From Nereocystis luetkeana (Eukaryota; Sar; Phaeophyceae; Laminariales; Laminariaceae), in NCBI GenBank assembly GCA_031213475.1, contig JARUPZ010000005.1:9735848-9799847 (forward strand): a stretch of 64,000 nucleotides of DNA, read 5' to 3'. The translations under genes were made by a program, and so were the position numbers. Position 1 is the first letter of the stretch; the number at the start of each line of letters is the position of its first letter. The notes under the pieces are model-generated. The model worked only from the letters and a program-made list of their open reading frames with translations. It did not search any database and had not been told where the DNA came from. Below, piece by piece: positions 42,801 through 57,000 of the stretch.

Positions 42801-45800
42801 ACAAAGCTATTATATCCGTTGCGATTTCCTTGCTGCCTGGTCCCTGGTATGTACCAAAACGACAACTAAAATGCAGTTGCACGTAAGATTTTATCCCGGT
42901 ATCATGTTTCATAGCAGCATGCAACTGCTGCTGTACATGTTACGTTCACGTGTTTCTCGGCTTCTGGAATCTTGCAACCATCAATCTACTCCTTGAAGTC
43001 TACTATATACCAGGTAACCCTTATGGGCCTTTCGGAGGGGAAAACAATTTTTTTTTGTTGATGACGAAATTAAAAAAAAAACGACGAAATGAAAATAGCG
43101 AGTAGCGGCGTTGCCACACGAAGCAAACGCGGGCCGCTACGTACAGGTCAAGCGGTGCCGCGATTAACCAACCCCATTCAGGACTGACCGCACTCCGTTT
43201 TCGCGGTCACGTCAATTGGACGTGGAGTTATGTGTGTTTCTGTGAAGTGCGGTACTATAAAGGGGTTGGGTTGTCAGACCCTTTTACGGCAAACTGCAGT
43301 CAGTCCCGCTTTCAGGGACCGATTATCCAAGTTATGAGTGCATTATGTCCCCGAAACGGGACCGACTGCAGTCGTCAAAGAGGGTGAACGCCGGGCTCCA
43401 ATCCAAGCGGATATGCAGCGGTAGGACGCGTGTGCGCGTAGCTCCGACCACCGCATACCGTAGACCGCTCCGGTTGGAATATCTAGGGGCGATATCCCTT
43501 GTAGCACTGCAGTCCAAGTTTGGAGACAAACCACTCTAATTCCAGGTGGTTTGTCCCCAAAACGGAACCGCGGTACTAAATGGATCGAATACAGTTACAT
43601 GAATACCAAGCGGTCCTGACACTTCCGCTCCGAATGTCATCACACGGGCATCAATCACACGGGTGATAAGATAGCACACCCCTTGGGGCCAATTTTAGAG
43701 CCGGTTTCCCCCCCCAAACGTGCCTTCCCCCTTTCAGGGGACTGCAGAGTCCGTTTTGGCGACAAAACACTCGCGTTGTAATTGTTAGTATCACGAACGG
43801 GGGCCGTAGAGGTTGTATGCAGGCGTTTTTTCACCCTCGCGTCCCTGCAATGCCGGGACGGAGCATGTCGGGTTTTCACCGACCAGGCAGACATTGCTTG
43901 CACCAAGCTTTGCGAAGCGCCGTGAGGTGTCCGGCGAGTCGCATGAAGGGCGAGCTGCATCCTGAACCGCTTGTGAGGCGGACTTGCATATGGATGGCGG
44001 CTTCAATGAGTGAATTTAGTTTCCGGTAGGCACTTCCAGAGACAGCAATGGGAGTACTATGTAACTGCCTCTTGGGTGCCTTACCTTGAACACTACGTGA
44101 TACGATCAATTCCCTTGTGCGGTGTAAAGGTTCTCTACCTCTCACGAATGATCAAACTGGACAACCAGCTGCGGGCAACCGCCAACAAAAAAACAAAAAA
44201 AACGGTACCCTGGTTGTCTAGCTCACGTACTGAGCGGCATGTTTTACAGTGTCGTTGCCAACCGACGCCAACCCAACCTACTCTTTGTATATCAAATAGG
44301 GTGTCTGGCGAGTCGCATGAAGGGCGAGCTGCATCCTACTAAGAGCCGCTTGTGAGGCGGACTTACATATGGATGATAGCTTCAACGAGCTGATGCTGTA
44401 TTTTATCAGACGACTGATACACGGCGGTTTATCTTCCACGCTCACACGACGATATGGCCGCTGTCATTCACCGATTACTATTGCGGGGGACCATAGTTAA
44501 TAGGACCTACAAGGCGCTTCGCTCCGCGGGCGGCCAACGCCGCCCGCTACGCTCGCCCAGGAAGGAAAAAAATACGTAAATTATGCGAACCGAACAGAGG
44601 TCCACGATTGAGTTTAGTTTTTTCAAGGATCGTAATTGCAAACCGGCGACTTGATAATGCCAAGAGTCCCGCCGCCATGCTTCAGGGAAAAACAGCTCCG
44701 ACATCAGCTTGGATGCCACATACGTATACGCTTCGCGTCGCGGATGTCGTACGTACGTACATACACCCCAGGTAGGGTACTACTACTGTCTGTACTTATT
44801 TTCTTCTTTCGATATGCTCTAGGTCTGTACTGTATGTACGAAGAAAGCGCAAAGCACAGCACGGAACAGCAGCAAAAACAATGAAAATGAAACCGAAAAC
44901 TCGGAAAGGAAAAAAAATCCCCGTTCCCTCTCGTGTAATATTTTTCTGCCTGATTGGAACACCTTACACCCGGTCGAAAAGAAGAGAAGAAACAAATCGT
45001 ACAGAAAAGCTTCTCTCTCAGCCTCGTACGCCGCCCGCCCCTCTCGCGACCACCTCGCTACCAATTCGGTCCGGGTAAAGCTTTTATCACTCTCTGCCAC
45101 AATCAGCCCCGTCGCCCGCCCCGCGTGAAGCCCGGTGCTCACCGTGGCCGTCGTTCGCCAGCTCGATAACGTTGGTGTTCAAACTGCACACCTCCCTTTT
45201 TCAACTTCAGCGTGGTCGCAAAAATAAGTACCGCTTGAATATTATCTTGCACTCCTGAACGACCTTTATAATCTCGTACATACTCTATCAGCAATCATAA
45301 ATCGAAGCCAGACAAATCCCATTCATGCATCCCTCGTGTCTCGAGGCACACGCGACGCCTAGGCACGAAAGCGGCGACCGCGCTCCTTGCAACCCCCCCT
45401 CTACCCGCCAGCACCCGCTGGCACCCGCGACGGTGCCGGGTCCTCCCGCGATGCCGTGCTCGGAGAACACGCACGCACACGAAACGAAAGAAGAAAAAAG
45501 GAAGGAAGGACCGAGAAAACAAAGAACTGCTGGAAAGGTCCGGCAAGTAATGAAAGGAGGCGGTTTGGAAGTGGGAGCTCTGAGAGGCCAGGGATGCACC
45601 AACCGAGCACGCTCAGGGGTTGTGATCTAAGTATGTAGTTCTATGGTATACATAAAAACCTATATATTTTACCATTTTTACTAACAATATTTGGTCCTAT
45701 TAACTATGGTCCCCCGTAATACTGCACTGCACAGAAACACACATCGAACTCTAATTCCAAGTGCTTCCTCCCCCAATTGTCCCCAACCTGGGAGTGCAGC

Positions 45801-46556
45801 CCTGCAAAAGTGTTACTACCCTTTTAGTTTGTACTGCAGTCCCGTCTCTGGGGACAAACCAGTCGAATTCGAAGTAGTTTGTCCCCAGAACGGGACTGCG
45901 GCCAAGAAAAGGAATTGATGAGATATACTTGCTTTGTTTCATCGCTGTGTGTACGCACGCGGGGCTGGTGCGGGTGGGTTACGGGTGGTGTGCCCACTTT
46001 GACACCATCCGGTCTTTGACCCTTTTAGGACATAACCCCTTTTAGAACCGCAGTCCCGTTTTGGGGACAAACCACTCAAGTTTCAGGTAGTTTGTCCCCA
46101 AAACGCGACTGCGCTTCTAAAGGGGCGAATTAACTGCAGTCCCGTTTTCGGGGCAAATTACTTGGTATATATAGAATTTTACTGGTTTGTCCCCCGAAAC
46201 GGGACTGCGGTTCTAAAACAGTAGAGATGAAAAAAAAACAGGTGGAATCGGCTAGTCACGAAAAAAAAAAAAAAAAAGTTCTTGGAATTTGTGTTTGGGG
46301 TAATTTTTCGGTGGTAAAAGATAATGCCATACTGAAGAGAAGGCCACGTTTTTTCTCCCCCTTTTTTGTCGCGGGGTGGTCTTGGAAAGAATGAATACGT
46401 CACTGCTGTATGCCACACTCCCCGACTAAAAACCTACTCGAGAAATTTGCTAAGAACGGAGGGGGAGGGGGGGGGGGGGGGAAGGGTTCTCCACTCTCCC
46501 GCGCGATTGTGATCATTTCGATCGTTGCTGCTGTTGCTGACGCTGCTGCTGCCGCC

Positions 46557-46593
<37 letters not shown>

Positions 46594-49500
46594 CTTGCGG
46601 TGTTCTCCAAACCTCAACCCGTATGGTGTGGTTCTGCTGCATCGTGCGATCGCGTCGGGCCCTTTGTTTTGGCGTTTCACTCTTGGCGTGTGCGGGACGT
46701 TAGGGACTCCCGTGTATAGTATTCTATTACGGGGGACCATAGTAAATAGGACCATATATTGTTGGTAAAAATAGGCATATATATGGGGTTTTTGTATATA
46801 CCGTAGGTCCTCTTTACTACGGTCTCCCGTGATAGGTCGACGTACAACACAGCTCAAATGTGAAGGTCTCATCATAGGTACCGGCAGCCGAAGGGCACAA
46901 CGCCTCTACTAGACGCCAAGCGGCGGTCTTTCTTTTCCTTTCCTTCCTTTCCTTTCCTTCCTTCCTTCCTTCCTTCCTTCCTTCCTTCCTTCCTTCCTTC
47001 CTTCCTTCCTTCCTTCCTTCCTTCCTTCCTTCCTTCCTTCCTTCCTTCCTTCCTTCCACGATTGAACGAACGGACAATCGAACGGACCAACGAATATACG
47101 AGCCAACGGGCCTCTAGCCAATCAAGCAACCAACCAACTGGCACGGTGGATGTTATTGTAGTCATGAAACGACGAATGTATTCCGTGTTACTCCGGAAGC
47201 AAAGAACGGCAAGACTGCTGTCGCCGTAAATATGGTCAAAATTGAAAAATAGCTTGAGCTTCATGTTTACCAATCCGCCACAGATTTTTTTTTTTTAAGC
47301 TGATACCGATACAATTTTTGAAGAACGAAACAGGTGCCAACCCCCCCCCCCCCCCCCCCTCTCTAAGCGCCCAGCTGTTGGAGGTGCCTCTATTAGGAAC
47401 AGGAACGGTGCTCCGTCTCGAAGGGGATGCGCGTTCAATGGTCAAATGACGACGGCAAGCAACAAATGAGTACGCCCCCCCCTCCCCCCAATCCCACCCC
47501 GACCCCTCCACCTCCCCCACGCAAAAAACATGCAAACATCGCGTAACCCGCCCCACCCCCCCCCCCCCCCCCCCCGCTTCCGCCCTTTTCCCGCCCCTTG
47601 CGTCTTTTCGCCCCCCTGCCCCCGGCCGCCCCCTCTCCCCCCCCCCCGTATTAACGTTCCCTTATTCCGCTACTCAACCATACACCCAACCAAACCATAT
47701 CCCAAACCGAACGAAACCGAAACCCAAACTCAAACCACATCCAAACCCAAACTTGCACCAAACCCGAACCTAAAAACCCAAATCACACCAAAAACGAAAC
47801 CATAACCAAAAACCACACCGACCATAACACCAAACAACAACCAAACAATAACCGCACCGAACCGATTAACACCACCAACCGATAACCATACCTAACCGAC
47901 AATACCACCAACAGCAGATACGAGGCAGCGGCATGGACGAGTCCCATGCCTCCGTCCTCCCCCCAGCCAACACCTTAAACCCGCCGGAAAAAGACTTCCC
48001 CGCGGCAGCGGGCGACGCGCGGAGGGCGGTGGAACACCATCAACCAGCGGACTGCACTGGGGGTTCTCTCAGCGATCCAGGCAGAAGCGGAACCGGGGTG
48101 GACTGTGGGAGAACGGGAGAGGGGGACGCAGGGGTTTTGGTGCCGCTGCTGCCGCGCCCTCCTAGCGTGATCCTCGGCATACCAACCGTGCCGAGACCGA
48201 GGGGGGTGAGCTACCTGGAGGAGACCCTCAGCGCGGTCCTGTCCCAGGTTGGGGAAGAGGTGGGTGGGTGGGTAGGTGTGCGCGTCGGGGGGGGGGGGGG
48301 GGGAGGGGTGTACTGGATAGGAGATATGTACTCGATCTCATGCATGGCCGTAGTCATATGACCATAGACGTCGGGGGGTGAGCGGATGGGGGGACGGGCC
48401 GGTGGGTGAGCCGGGCAGAGTTGGGTAAGGAAGTGGATTGGTTGGGGTTTTTTGTGGGGGACTGTCCTTGTTTGCAGCAGAAGGCGTAGCAGTCGCAGTC
48501 GTGGCCTCGCTTTGCTTGTTTTTTTTGCCTGCGTGCTCGCTTGCTTTGGTTGCGTGTTTTCGTGCTACCGGTGTTTGCGTCACGCTCTAATGCCGGGCCT
48601 TCTAGCTTCCCCCTATTTCCCCTGCTTTTATTGTTCGTCTCTTATGCGCTCGCTCTACCAGGTACGAGATACAGTAGCTCCAGTTGTTTTTGGTAGTTTC
48701 CTGTCATCCTTGCTCCAGTTGTTTTTGTCCTTGATCCTGATCCTGATGTGACGTTTTCCACGTGTCGCTATTACGTACGGAGGGGCGGGGTAATCAGAAG
48801 CAGTTATGGTGTGTGAACATGAGGGGACACATGGCTTTTGGGTCCGTCGTGGGTTCTGAATGTTACTACAAATGCCCACCCTGGACGGCAAAAAAGTGTA
48901 AACATGCAGTACGTGTATTTTTTGTTGTTGAGAAAAGTAATTCAGCTGGTTGGGTCCATCGTGGGCTCCGAATGTTATTACAAATGCCCACCCGGAATAG
49001 CGAAAGAGGGTAAACATGCAATACGTGGATTTTTTGTTGTTGAGAAAAGTAATTCAGCTGTTTGGGTCCATCGTGGGCTCTGAATGTTACTACAAATGCC
49101 CACCCGGAATAGAAAAAGAGGGTAAAACATGCAGTACGTGTATTTTTGTTGTTTTTGAGAAAAGTAAGTCAGTTGGTTGGGTCCATCGTGGACTCTGAAT
49201 GTTATTACAAATGCCCACCCGGAATAGCGGAATAGCAAAAGAGGCTAAAGCATGCAGTACGTGTATTTTTTGTTGAGAAAAGTGAGTCAGTTGGCTTGGC
49301 TTACTTTCGCCATCTAACTCGAACGTCTGACGGGGGGGAGCATACGGTAGTAATCAGAGCCAAGTATAGTGTGTAACCATGAGGGCATACATGGTCTCTG
49401 GGTCCATTGTTGGTTCTGATTACTCGGATATGGTCCTCCGTAGTACTATTACGTGCAGCTTGGCGAGGCGACACTGTACAGCAGCGCCGTCTTTTTTCTT

Positions 49501-52500
49501 TTTCTTTTTTTACTTGTCCTTGTTGCGTCGCCTTTTTGGTTCAAGATTTGTCGGCAGTCTTTCGCCGGCCGGCAGGCAGACAGATTACCGACAGAAACAC
49601 GCCATGCGCGGTGTTGAATAGTATTCTGATCACTTGGGAACATATGAAGCAAATACTGGTGGGGAATATGTGCTCCCCCCCCACGGTGGCGGGGTCGCGA
49701 TAAAGCTGTTATTTGACAAACACGCGGATGTGTGTGAGTTCCTGTATTCCCTGCGCCATTTCATTGCTTCGATCATTTTTTCTCGCACTATTAAAATACC
49801 AATAGGGATTCCCTTCTCCTTATTTCCCAGAAGAAAAAAACTTGAGACTTGGGAGTATTCAACCTGGCTCCTCCACTCTCTCCTGCCTTGGGGGGTTTAG
49901 GACTGTAGTCTCGTTCTGGGGACAATTGCGGACAAATTACTTGGAATTTGAGTGGCTTGTCCCCAAAACGGGACTGCAGTTCTAAAAGGCATCACCTTCC
50001 TGACCAAGGTGGTCAGCTTCACCTCGGTATTCAACGAGAGTGATTGACGTTGACAACCCTAGCGCAAAGGTTGTACTCTAGGGGCAAATCCTGTCTTCGG
50101 TACGCAGTCCAAATTGTTGCGTGTTCGGAACGCGCAACACAACAGACATCCGTGCGTGATAACACTGGAGGCACAGCAGTAGTATCGGTTGAAAGTTGCC
50201 GGTGTACGACGAAAACTATCCAAAAAAGTTGAAAGACGTCCGCTGTTTTGTATATTTAGATGTAAAAGTAGATTTAATTATTACGGGGGGCCATATTAAA
50301 TAGGACCGGCCGTACACACAAAAACCTATGTTTTCGCTATATTTTTCCTAACAATATTTGGTCCTGTTTACTTTGGTCCCCCGTAATAGCATAAATACAG
50401 GACGGGAAGTCTGACACATGGTGGGTTCGACTCCGTCCGGTCGTTGCGACGCGAGTCTTCTGGAATAGACGGCCAGGAGGGGGGGGGGGGGGAGAGGGGC
50501 CCCCCTGGCCTGGCTGCTTCCTAAGAGTGTTTTTTTTTTGTCAATACCCTGTACTTCATATAGTAGTAACCCTAACCCCGACCGCTTACGATTGTGTTCG
50601 GGATATAACAGATGGTTGATGTAATGGGGAGTCAATGTGTGCGGTGGGTATCTATCTAATGGGTATGCTCGATGCCGAGGGGTAGGCGTTATTGTGCTGT
50701 AGTAACCACGCGCAAGTCCATGGGACACGCGCTACTCGTTTTTTGGTTGTCGACAACCTCACTCGCGTGCCGCACGGTAGTGGTATTTTAAACAGACACA
50801 ACCTCTTTCGTCTGCCGCCTCATCGGCCAAGGCGTGCCAGGACAGGAAAACCAGTACTTGGTCTACCGTGTGGCTAAACTCCCGAAACATACGAGTACGA
50901 CACACTCCACTTCGCTGAGACCCGAGAGGGGTGCCGTGAATACTGTGTGGATCATATCCGAGTTGTCGCAGTCGTCGCTCTCACAACAGCGTCCGACATG
51001 CCTTGGGAGGCGCCGAGAGTAAGGGGGTGTCTCATTCGCACCGTTTTTGCACTCAACAGCGTGTGGACATACCTGTGGGGCGCACCAGAAGGAGGGATAC
51101 CGGTCTCTCTTGAATCGCTAGGGCTACTTCCGAAAGGTTATCCTGCGAGTGTTGTTCACACCGCTGACGGCCGAAAGGGGTGCTCTACGTATGGTTATCG
51201 TACACCAGGTAAATATCATCCGCAGTACAAGGCGTACTCCCAGCCTCTTGTAATACGTATCAGTCGTAGGGATTTTGAGGGTTCGACTATAGGCCCGCCA
51301 ACACCATAGAGGGCATCATCAGCAAACGCTGCTCGTGGACCTCGGCTTGCGTCGTCGGCAGCAGCAGCAACAGCAGCAGGAGCGGCGTGATTCGACATGC
51401 GCGGCAGGATCCCGAGCCCCTGGGGTCGGCGACGGGGGGTCCCGGTCCGCGTTCGTTCGCAAAAAAAGAGCTGTCACTCGAAGGAGGAATGGAGTATTTT
51501 TGTCACTATTTCCAAGCCAAACGTATGTTTCAGCCGGGCGACAGGGAAACGCTAAAAAATACTCGTACGACGTACCCTGCTTGTACTCTTGGCTCTAGAT
51601 AAACGAGACCGGTATCAATGCGACTATATCGTTGGGGTGTTGTAGTTGAATGCACCAGCTTGGTGTGTCTGGTGGATGCTGCTCGTCGTGAGGGGGTGGA
51701 CGGGGGGTTCGGTAGTGCTCGACGCGGTGTCGGGTGGGAAAGGGCTCCGACTAAAACCCCGCAACTACAATAAGAGGACGTCAGCACTGACTTGTAAACC
51801 TTTGGAGGGGGGGGGGGGGCGTACTCATTTGTTTGCTTGCCTTAGTTATTTGACCATTGACCACGCATCCCTTTCGAGGCGGAGCACCGTTCCTACTCCT
51901 AATAGAGACACCTCCAGCAATTGGGCGCTCATTGCGTTGTTTCCATACATTACATGGAAACTTTTTGCTAAACTTATCACCTTTGGAGGGGGTGATAATC
52001 AGAAGAAAACAGCGACGGAGGCTGGTGCTACAGGCTCGTGTGGTGGACTATTTTCGGGTAGCAGACTTGTGCGGTTGGTTCGTGTCGATCCGAGCGTTTG
52101 TTCTCGTACGAGCTCTGGCGTGAATCTACTATTACGGGGGACCATAGTTAACAGGACCTATGGTACACATAAAAACCTATATGTTTAACCATTTTTACTA
52201 TTACGGGGGACCATAGTTAACAGGACCTATGGTATGAATAAAAACCTAGATGTTTAACCATTTATACTAACAATATTTGGTCCTGTTAACTATGGCCCCC
52301 CGTAATAACAATATTTGGTCCTGTTAACTATGCCCTCCCTTAATACGTACTGTACATGAGTTTGAAAAGAGAGTGGAAAACTAACATTTTTGAATTAAGT
52401 TGCTTCAATAACCCCAAAAAACCGGTCATCACAACCTAACTCTGTTTCCCTATGGTGAGGTGGGCATCAAAGCTCACCATGTAGAAGTCAGAGATCGCAC

Positions 52501-54004
52501 CCGAATCTGGTGTGTACATGTCGGGTTACTACACAAAAAAAATTGGGGTCCATCGTGAAAGCTGAGCATTCCTACATACCCCCCCCCCCCCCCGTGATAT
52601 GTTTATTCCAGAACCGACGACAAACGCATCCACTGCAACGCAACCCAAACCAGAACCGAACACCGAACACCGAACACCGAACCAAACCCACACCCGAACC
52701 AAAACGTAGACCTAAACGATAACCACAACCAATCCACACCCGAACCCCGAACCCCGAACCCCGAATCCCCCCCCCCTGCTACCAGGATACGTCGGCCCGC
52801 GACCGTTGCTCGATATCTATCCTCGTCCTGAACGTGCACGGCGCGGGGCACACGGCCTTCGACCAGGCCCGAGAAGCGCACGAGGGGAAACCCGGGGTGG
52901 TTTTCCTCACGATTGAGGAGGGGGTGGATGCCAAGGGGTTGCCCATCCAGGTGGGAGATGGGCGCCCGAACCCGCGCGGGGCCAGCAGGAAGGCTATGCC
53001 TACGCCTAAGGTAAGGAGGGGGGGGGGGCGAGGGGTGCGGGGGATGGGGGTGCGGGGGGGGGGGGGTGTACTTGATAGGAGAGATGTACTCGATCTCATG
53101 CATGGCCGTAGTCGTATGGCCATAGACCCTCGCATCCCTGCAATGCCGGGACGGAGCATGTCGGGTTTTCACCGACCAGGCAGACGTTGCTTGCACCAAG
53201 CTTTGCGAAGCGCCGTGAGGTGTCCGGCGAGTCGCATGAAGGGTGAACTGCATCCTACTAGGGGGGGGGCGGGGGGGGGCAGGGGGGGCTTGCTCGGACG
53301 AGCTCTTGCTTTTTTGTCGTTGCTGTCTTGGTTGTTTTTGTTCAGTTTGTAGGGAGGTTGTTTTTGGACGCGGGGGGGGAGGGGGTGGGGGTTAGATGGC
53401 AGGGCAAGTTGTTCGCGCGAGAACACTTGCTTGTTTGTCGTTGCTGTCTTTTGGTTGTCTTTGTTTTCGCTGTGGTTGTTGTTGTTGTTGTTGTGGCTTG
53501 GGTTGTTATTGTCTGTTTGTGTATTTGTTTTCTCTTTTCCTCGCTTTGGAAGGAAAAAATGGGTGGTCTCAAATACCAGGTACCATGTGGTGTTTAATAT
53601 ATTAACACTGCAGACTATTAATAGTCTGGCAGGTTTTGCTCGAACTTTGCTTGTGCCGATGCCCGATACTCTTGTCAGCCGTGGCGAACACGTAGGGGGT
53701 AGGGGATAGACGATAATAGCAAAACAAGCTGGAAGGGCGGCGAAAGCGTTTCAAGGGTGTGTTTAGCGGTTTACTACCCGGGTGCCCCAGAGTGTAATAC
53801 TCACCAAAAGCCTTCGAGGGTTTCATGTTACGTTTCTTTCCTGCGTGTCTTTCCCGTTCCTTTTTTCTTCGTGCTGTTTTCGCGTGTGCTTACATGTCGA
53901 CGTTTAGTTTTGTTGGGATGTTGGTGTTTGGTGTCGGTGTTGATGTCGGCGTTGGTGTTGATGTTGGTTGTTGGTGTCGGCGGTGCTGGTGCTACGGTAG
54001 TATT

Positions 54005-54048
<44 letters not shown>

Positions 54049-57000
54049 GCGCCGTATCGCAGTGTTTACTGCTTTGCCACTGCTGCTTATCTTGTCGCTG
54101 TTGGGATTCCTCCAATGCAGTCAATACACCTTGTGCATTTTCGTATTTCCCTCGGAACAAATATCTCGAACACGTCGATTCTTGCTGTGTATCTGTTGAT
54201 CATTCTTGCTCAAGTGTCGTTTTTTTTATGTTGGTAAACTCTTCGTGTGCTTGCTTTGCTCAGCAGTGCTGTTCATTGCCGATTGTTGTTCTTTCTTTTG
54301 TGTTTCGCGTTGCGTCGTTGTCTGTGCGTGTTCTTGTCCTTCCTGTAGGTGCGGAAGCAGACGCGCGACCTGGTCTACCTGTTGAGAGCCGCAGCAGGCA
54401 GGGCTGACCACTATCTCTTCATGGAGGACGACATGCGCCTGTGCGCGGGGGGGGCGGCGGCGATCGGGCGGATGCTGGGCAAGGCGCATAGGTGAGGAAC
54501 CTCCCACGGGGAATCGGAGGGAGGGGGGGAGGGGGGGGGGGGGGGGGGGGGGGTACTCATTTGTTGCTCGCCTTTTCGAGTCATCTGGCCATTGACAACG
54601 CATCGCTTTCGAGACGGAGCACCGCTCCTACTCCCACTAGAGACACCTCCAACCTCCAACATTTGGGGGGGGGGGGGGGAGGAAGGAGGGGGGGGCATAC
54701 TCATTTGTTGCTTGCCGTTCGGGAAAGTTGACCGCTGACCACTCGTCCCTTCCTACTCCTGATATGACACCTCCAACGGTTGGGCGCTCCGTACGTTATT
54801 TCCACAAGCATATTACGTAGACCAGTACGTATCGATTTTTTTTCGCTTCTCTTGTTCATCCCTCTCCTGTTTCGCCGACTGTGGCCACCATCTACCTTCA
54901 TCGGAAGCGAAGCGATCGTTTTCTCGGCACTACTCTATCACGGAGTGGCCATAGTAAATAGGACCTACGGTACACACAAAAATCTATACATTTATATATT
55001 TTTACTATTATATCAATATTTGGTCCTATTGACTATGGTCCCCCGTAGTAGTATACTAAACTTATCAATTTCACGGGGGTGTGGTGGGGGGGGGAGGGCA
55101 GGAAAAAAGCAGATTTATGTGGCGGGTTGAAAGTGTCGGTGTAAATCAAGGATGCACGTTTGCCCGGGGGGGGGGGGGCGGGGGGGAAGGGTACTCGATA
55201 GGAGATATATACGTACTCGATCTCATACATGGCCGTAGTCGTATGACCATAGACCCTCGCATCCCTGCAATGCCGGGACGGAGCATGTCGGGTTTTCATC
55301 GACCAGGCAGACATTGCTTGCACCAAGCGCGAAGCGCCGTGAGGCGTCCGGCAAGTCGCATGAAGGGTGAGCTGCATCCTACTAAGAACGGTTTGTGAGG
55401 CGGGCTTGCATGTGGGTGACAGCTTCAATGAGCCAATTTAATTTCCGGTGTAGGCATTCCCAAAGACAACAGTGGGAACACTATGTAACTGACTCCTAGG
55501 TGCCTTCACGCGAACACAACGTGATACGATCAATCCCACTTGTGCGGAGTAAAAAACAATCCCTCGCACAAATGATCTACAGTAACTCGACGACCAGCTG
55601 TGGGCGACCGCCAAAAACAAAATAATAGAAGGAATAAAAGTAAGAGGCGGTACCCTGGTTGTCTAGCTCACGTAGTGAGCGGCATGTTTTACAGTGTCGT
55701 TGCCAACCGACGCCAACCCCAATCTATATATAATATAGGGGGGGGTGGGGGCGGGGACGCCCTTGTTGGTAGCCGTTCGCCTTATATAATCCCTCTTGGG
55801 TGTGTTGTAGTATCACGTTGCCCCCGCCGTGCTGTCCGACTGACTGCTGGCGCTGTCACTAGGACCCCGATTTGCATTAATATTAATATTATGAGTATCA
55901 TCCCTCCCAATCACGCGGCGGCCGGCCGTTGCTGGAGTCGTCATAATGTTTTGTCCGTTTTTCTCCTCTCAACGGTTGGGAGGATTTCTGTACGTTGACC
56001 CACCCGGCTGCGGGCGCGAACGTCACTCGCGAAACGGCGACCACCATAAAATATGGAGCGACGTTTGATGGCGGCAAAGGCAAAAACGGAAATCGATCGA
56101 CATCATCTCCGTTCTGGGATTGATCGCCATCGCCAGCTCCCTTCTGGGATGGGTCACGGTCGTCATCCCCCCATCCTGCGGTCTCCAGTACAGTAGTGTA
56201 TTGAGGCGTTTCCCAGCAGGGTCGGTTTTCGCGTTCCGCGAACGGCGATTTGTGTGAGAGCGTCACGCGGACTATATACGAGCGAACGCGTCGTCAGTGT
56301 GGTATGTACTCGTACACGTATCACGCATCGCTGGTGCCAATTGGTGATAATCGGCGCGTTTTTCCTTCGCACACGAAGTGTAAATGTTCTCAGAGTGTGC
56401 TTTAGGCTGCAGGAGGCTCTACCTGCTGCAGTCGGGGGGGGTCGATTTATTTTCACGCACGAGCTTACCTTGTCGGCACGTCGATGTTTTCTGTATGGTT
56501 TCCCGGTGATCACCTGATATACTGCGGTACAAGGAAGGCCGGCCTTGTGCCCGCTTTGCACCCACCAGTTGTTTCCGAACGCTGCCCGCCCCCCCCCCCA
56601 CCCACCCCCGTCCCCACCCCCCTGCCTCCTTCAGACCTTTACGCCAACTTGCCGCTAGTTTGTCGACGTATCAAGGCAGCGACACTTTTTTCGCGATATC
56701 CCGCCCCACGACGACGGTCATGCATGTCATTTTTACAGTATTACGGGGGACCACAGTTATTGTTACGGGGGGCCATAGTCAACAGGACCAAATATTGTTA
56801 GTAAAAATGGTTAAAACATATAGGTTTTTACCTATACCATAAGTCCTGTTAACTATGGTCCCCAGTAATAGCACCAAGTACTGTAAGTAAAAATGGTTGA
56901 ACGTATAGGTTTTTTATGTATACCTCAGGTCCTATTAACTATGTTCCCCCCCCCTGCCCACCTTCGCCGCCGCGTTTGCCCCGTTGCCCCCCGCCCCCCG

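Noticed and set aside
45143-45190. Possible small minus-strand exon (LNTNVIELANDGH, donor GTGAGC)
   Set aside because: One acceptor/donor pair but no neighbouring exon in phase and no recognised family.
45325-45602. Overlapping frames of about 100 codons on both strands
   Set aside because: GC-rich block with no motif. An extra GT54 stem exon here is possible but unsupported, and exons 1 and 2 already join in phase.
46817-47273. Gly-Arg-Lys-Glu repeat frames
   Set aside because: Direct translation of the TTCC microsatellite.
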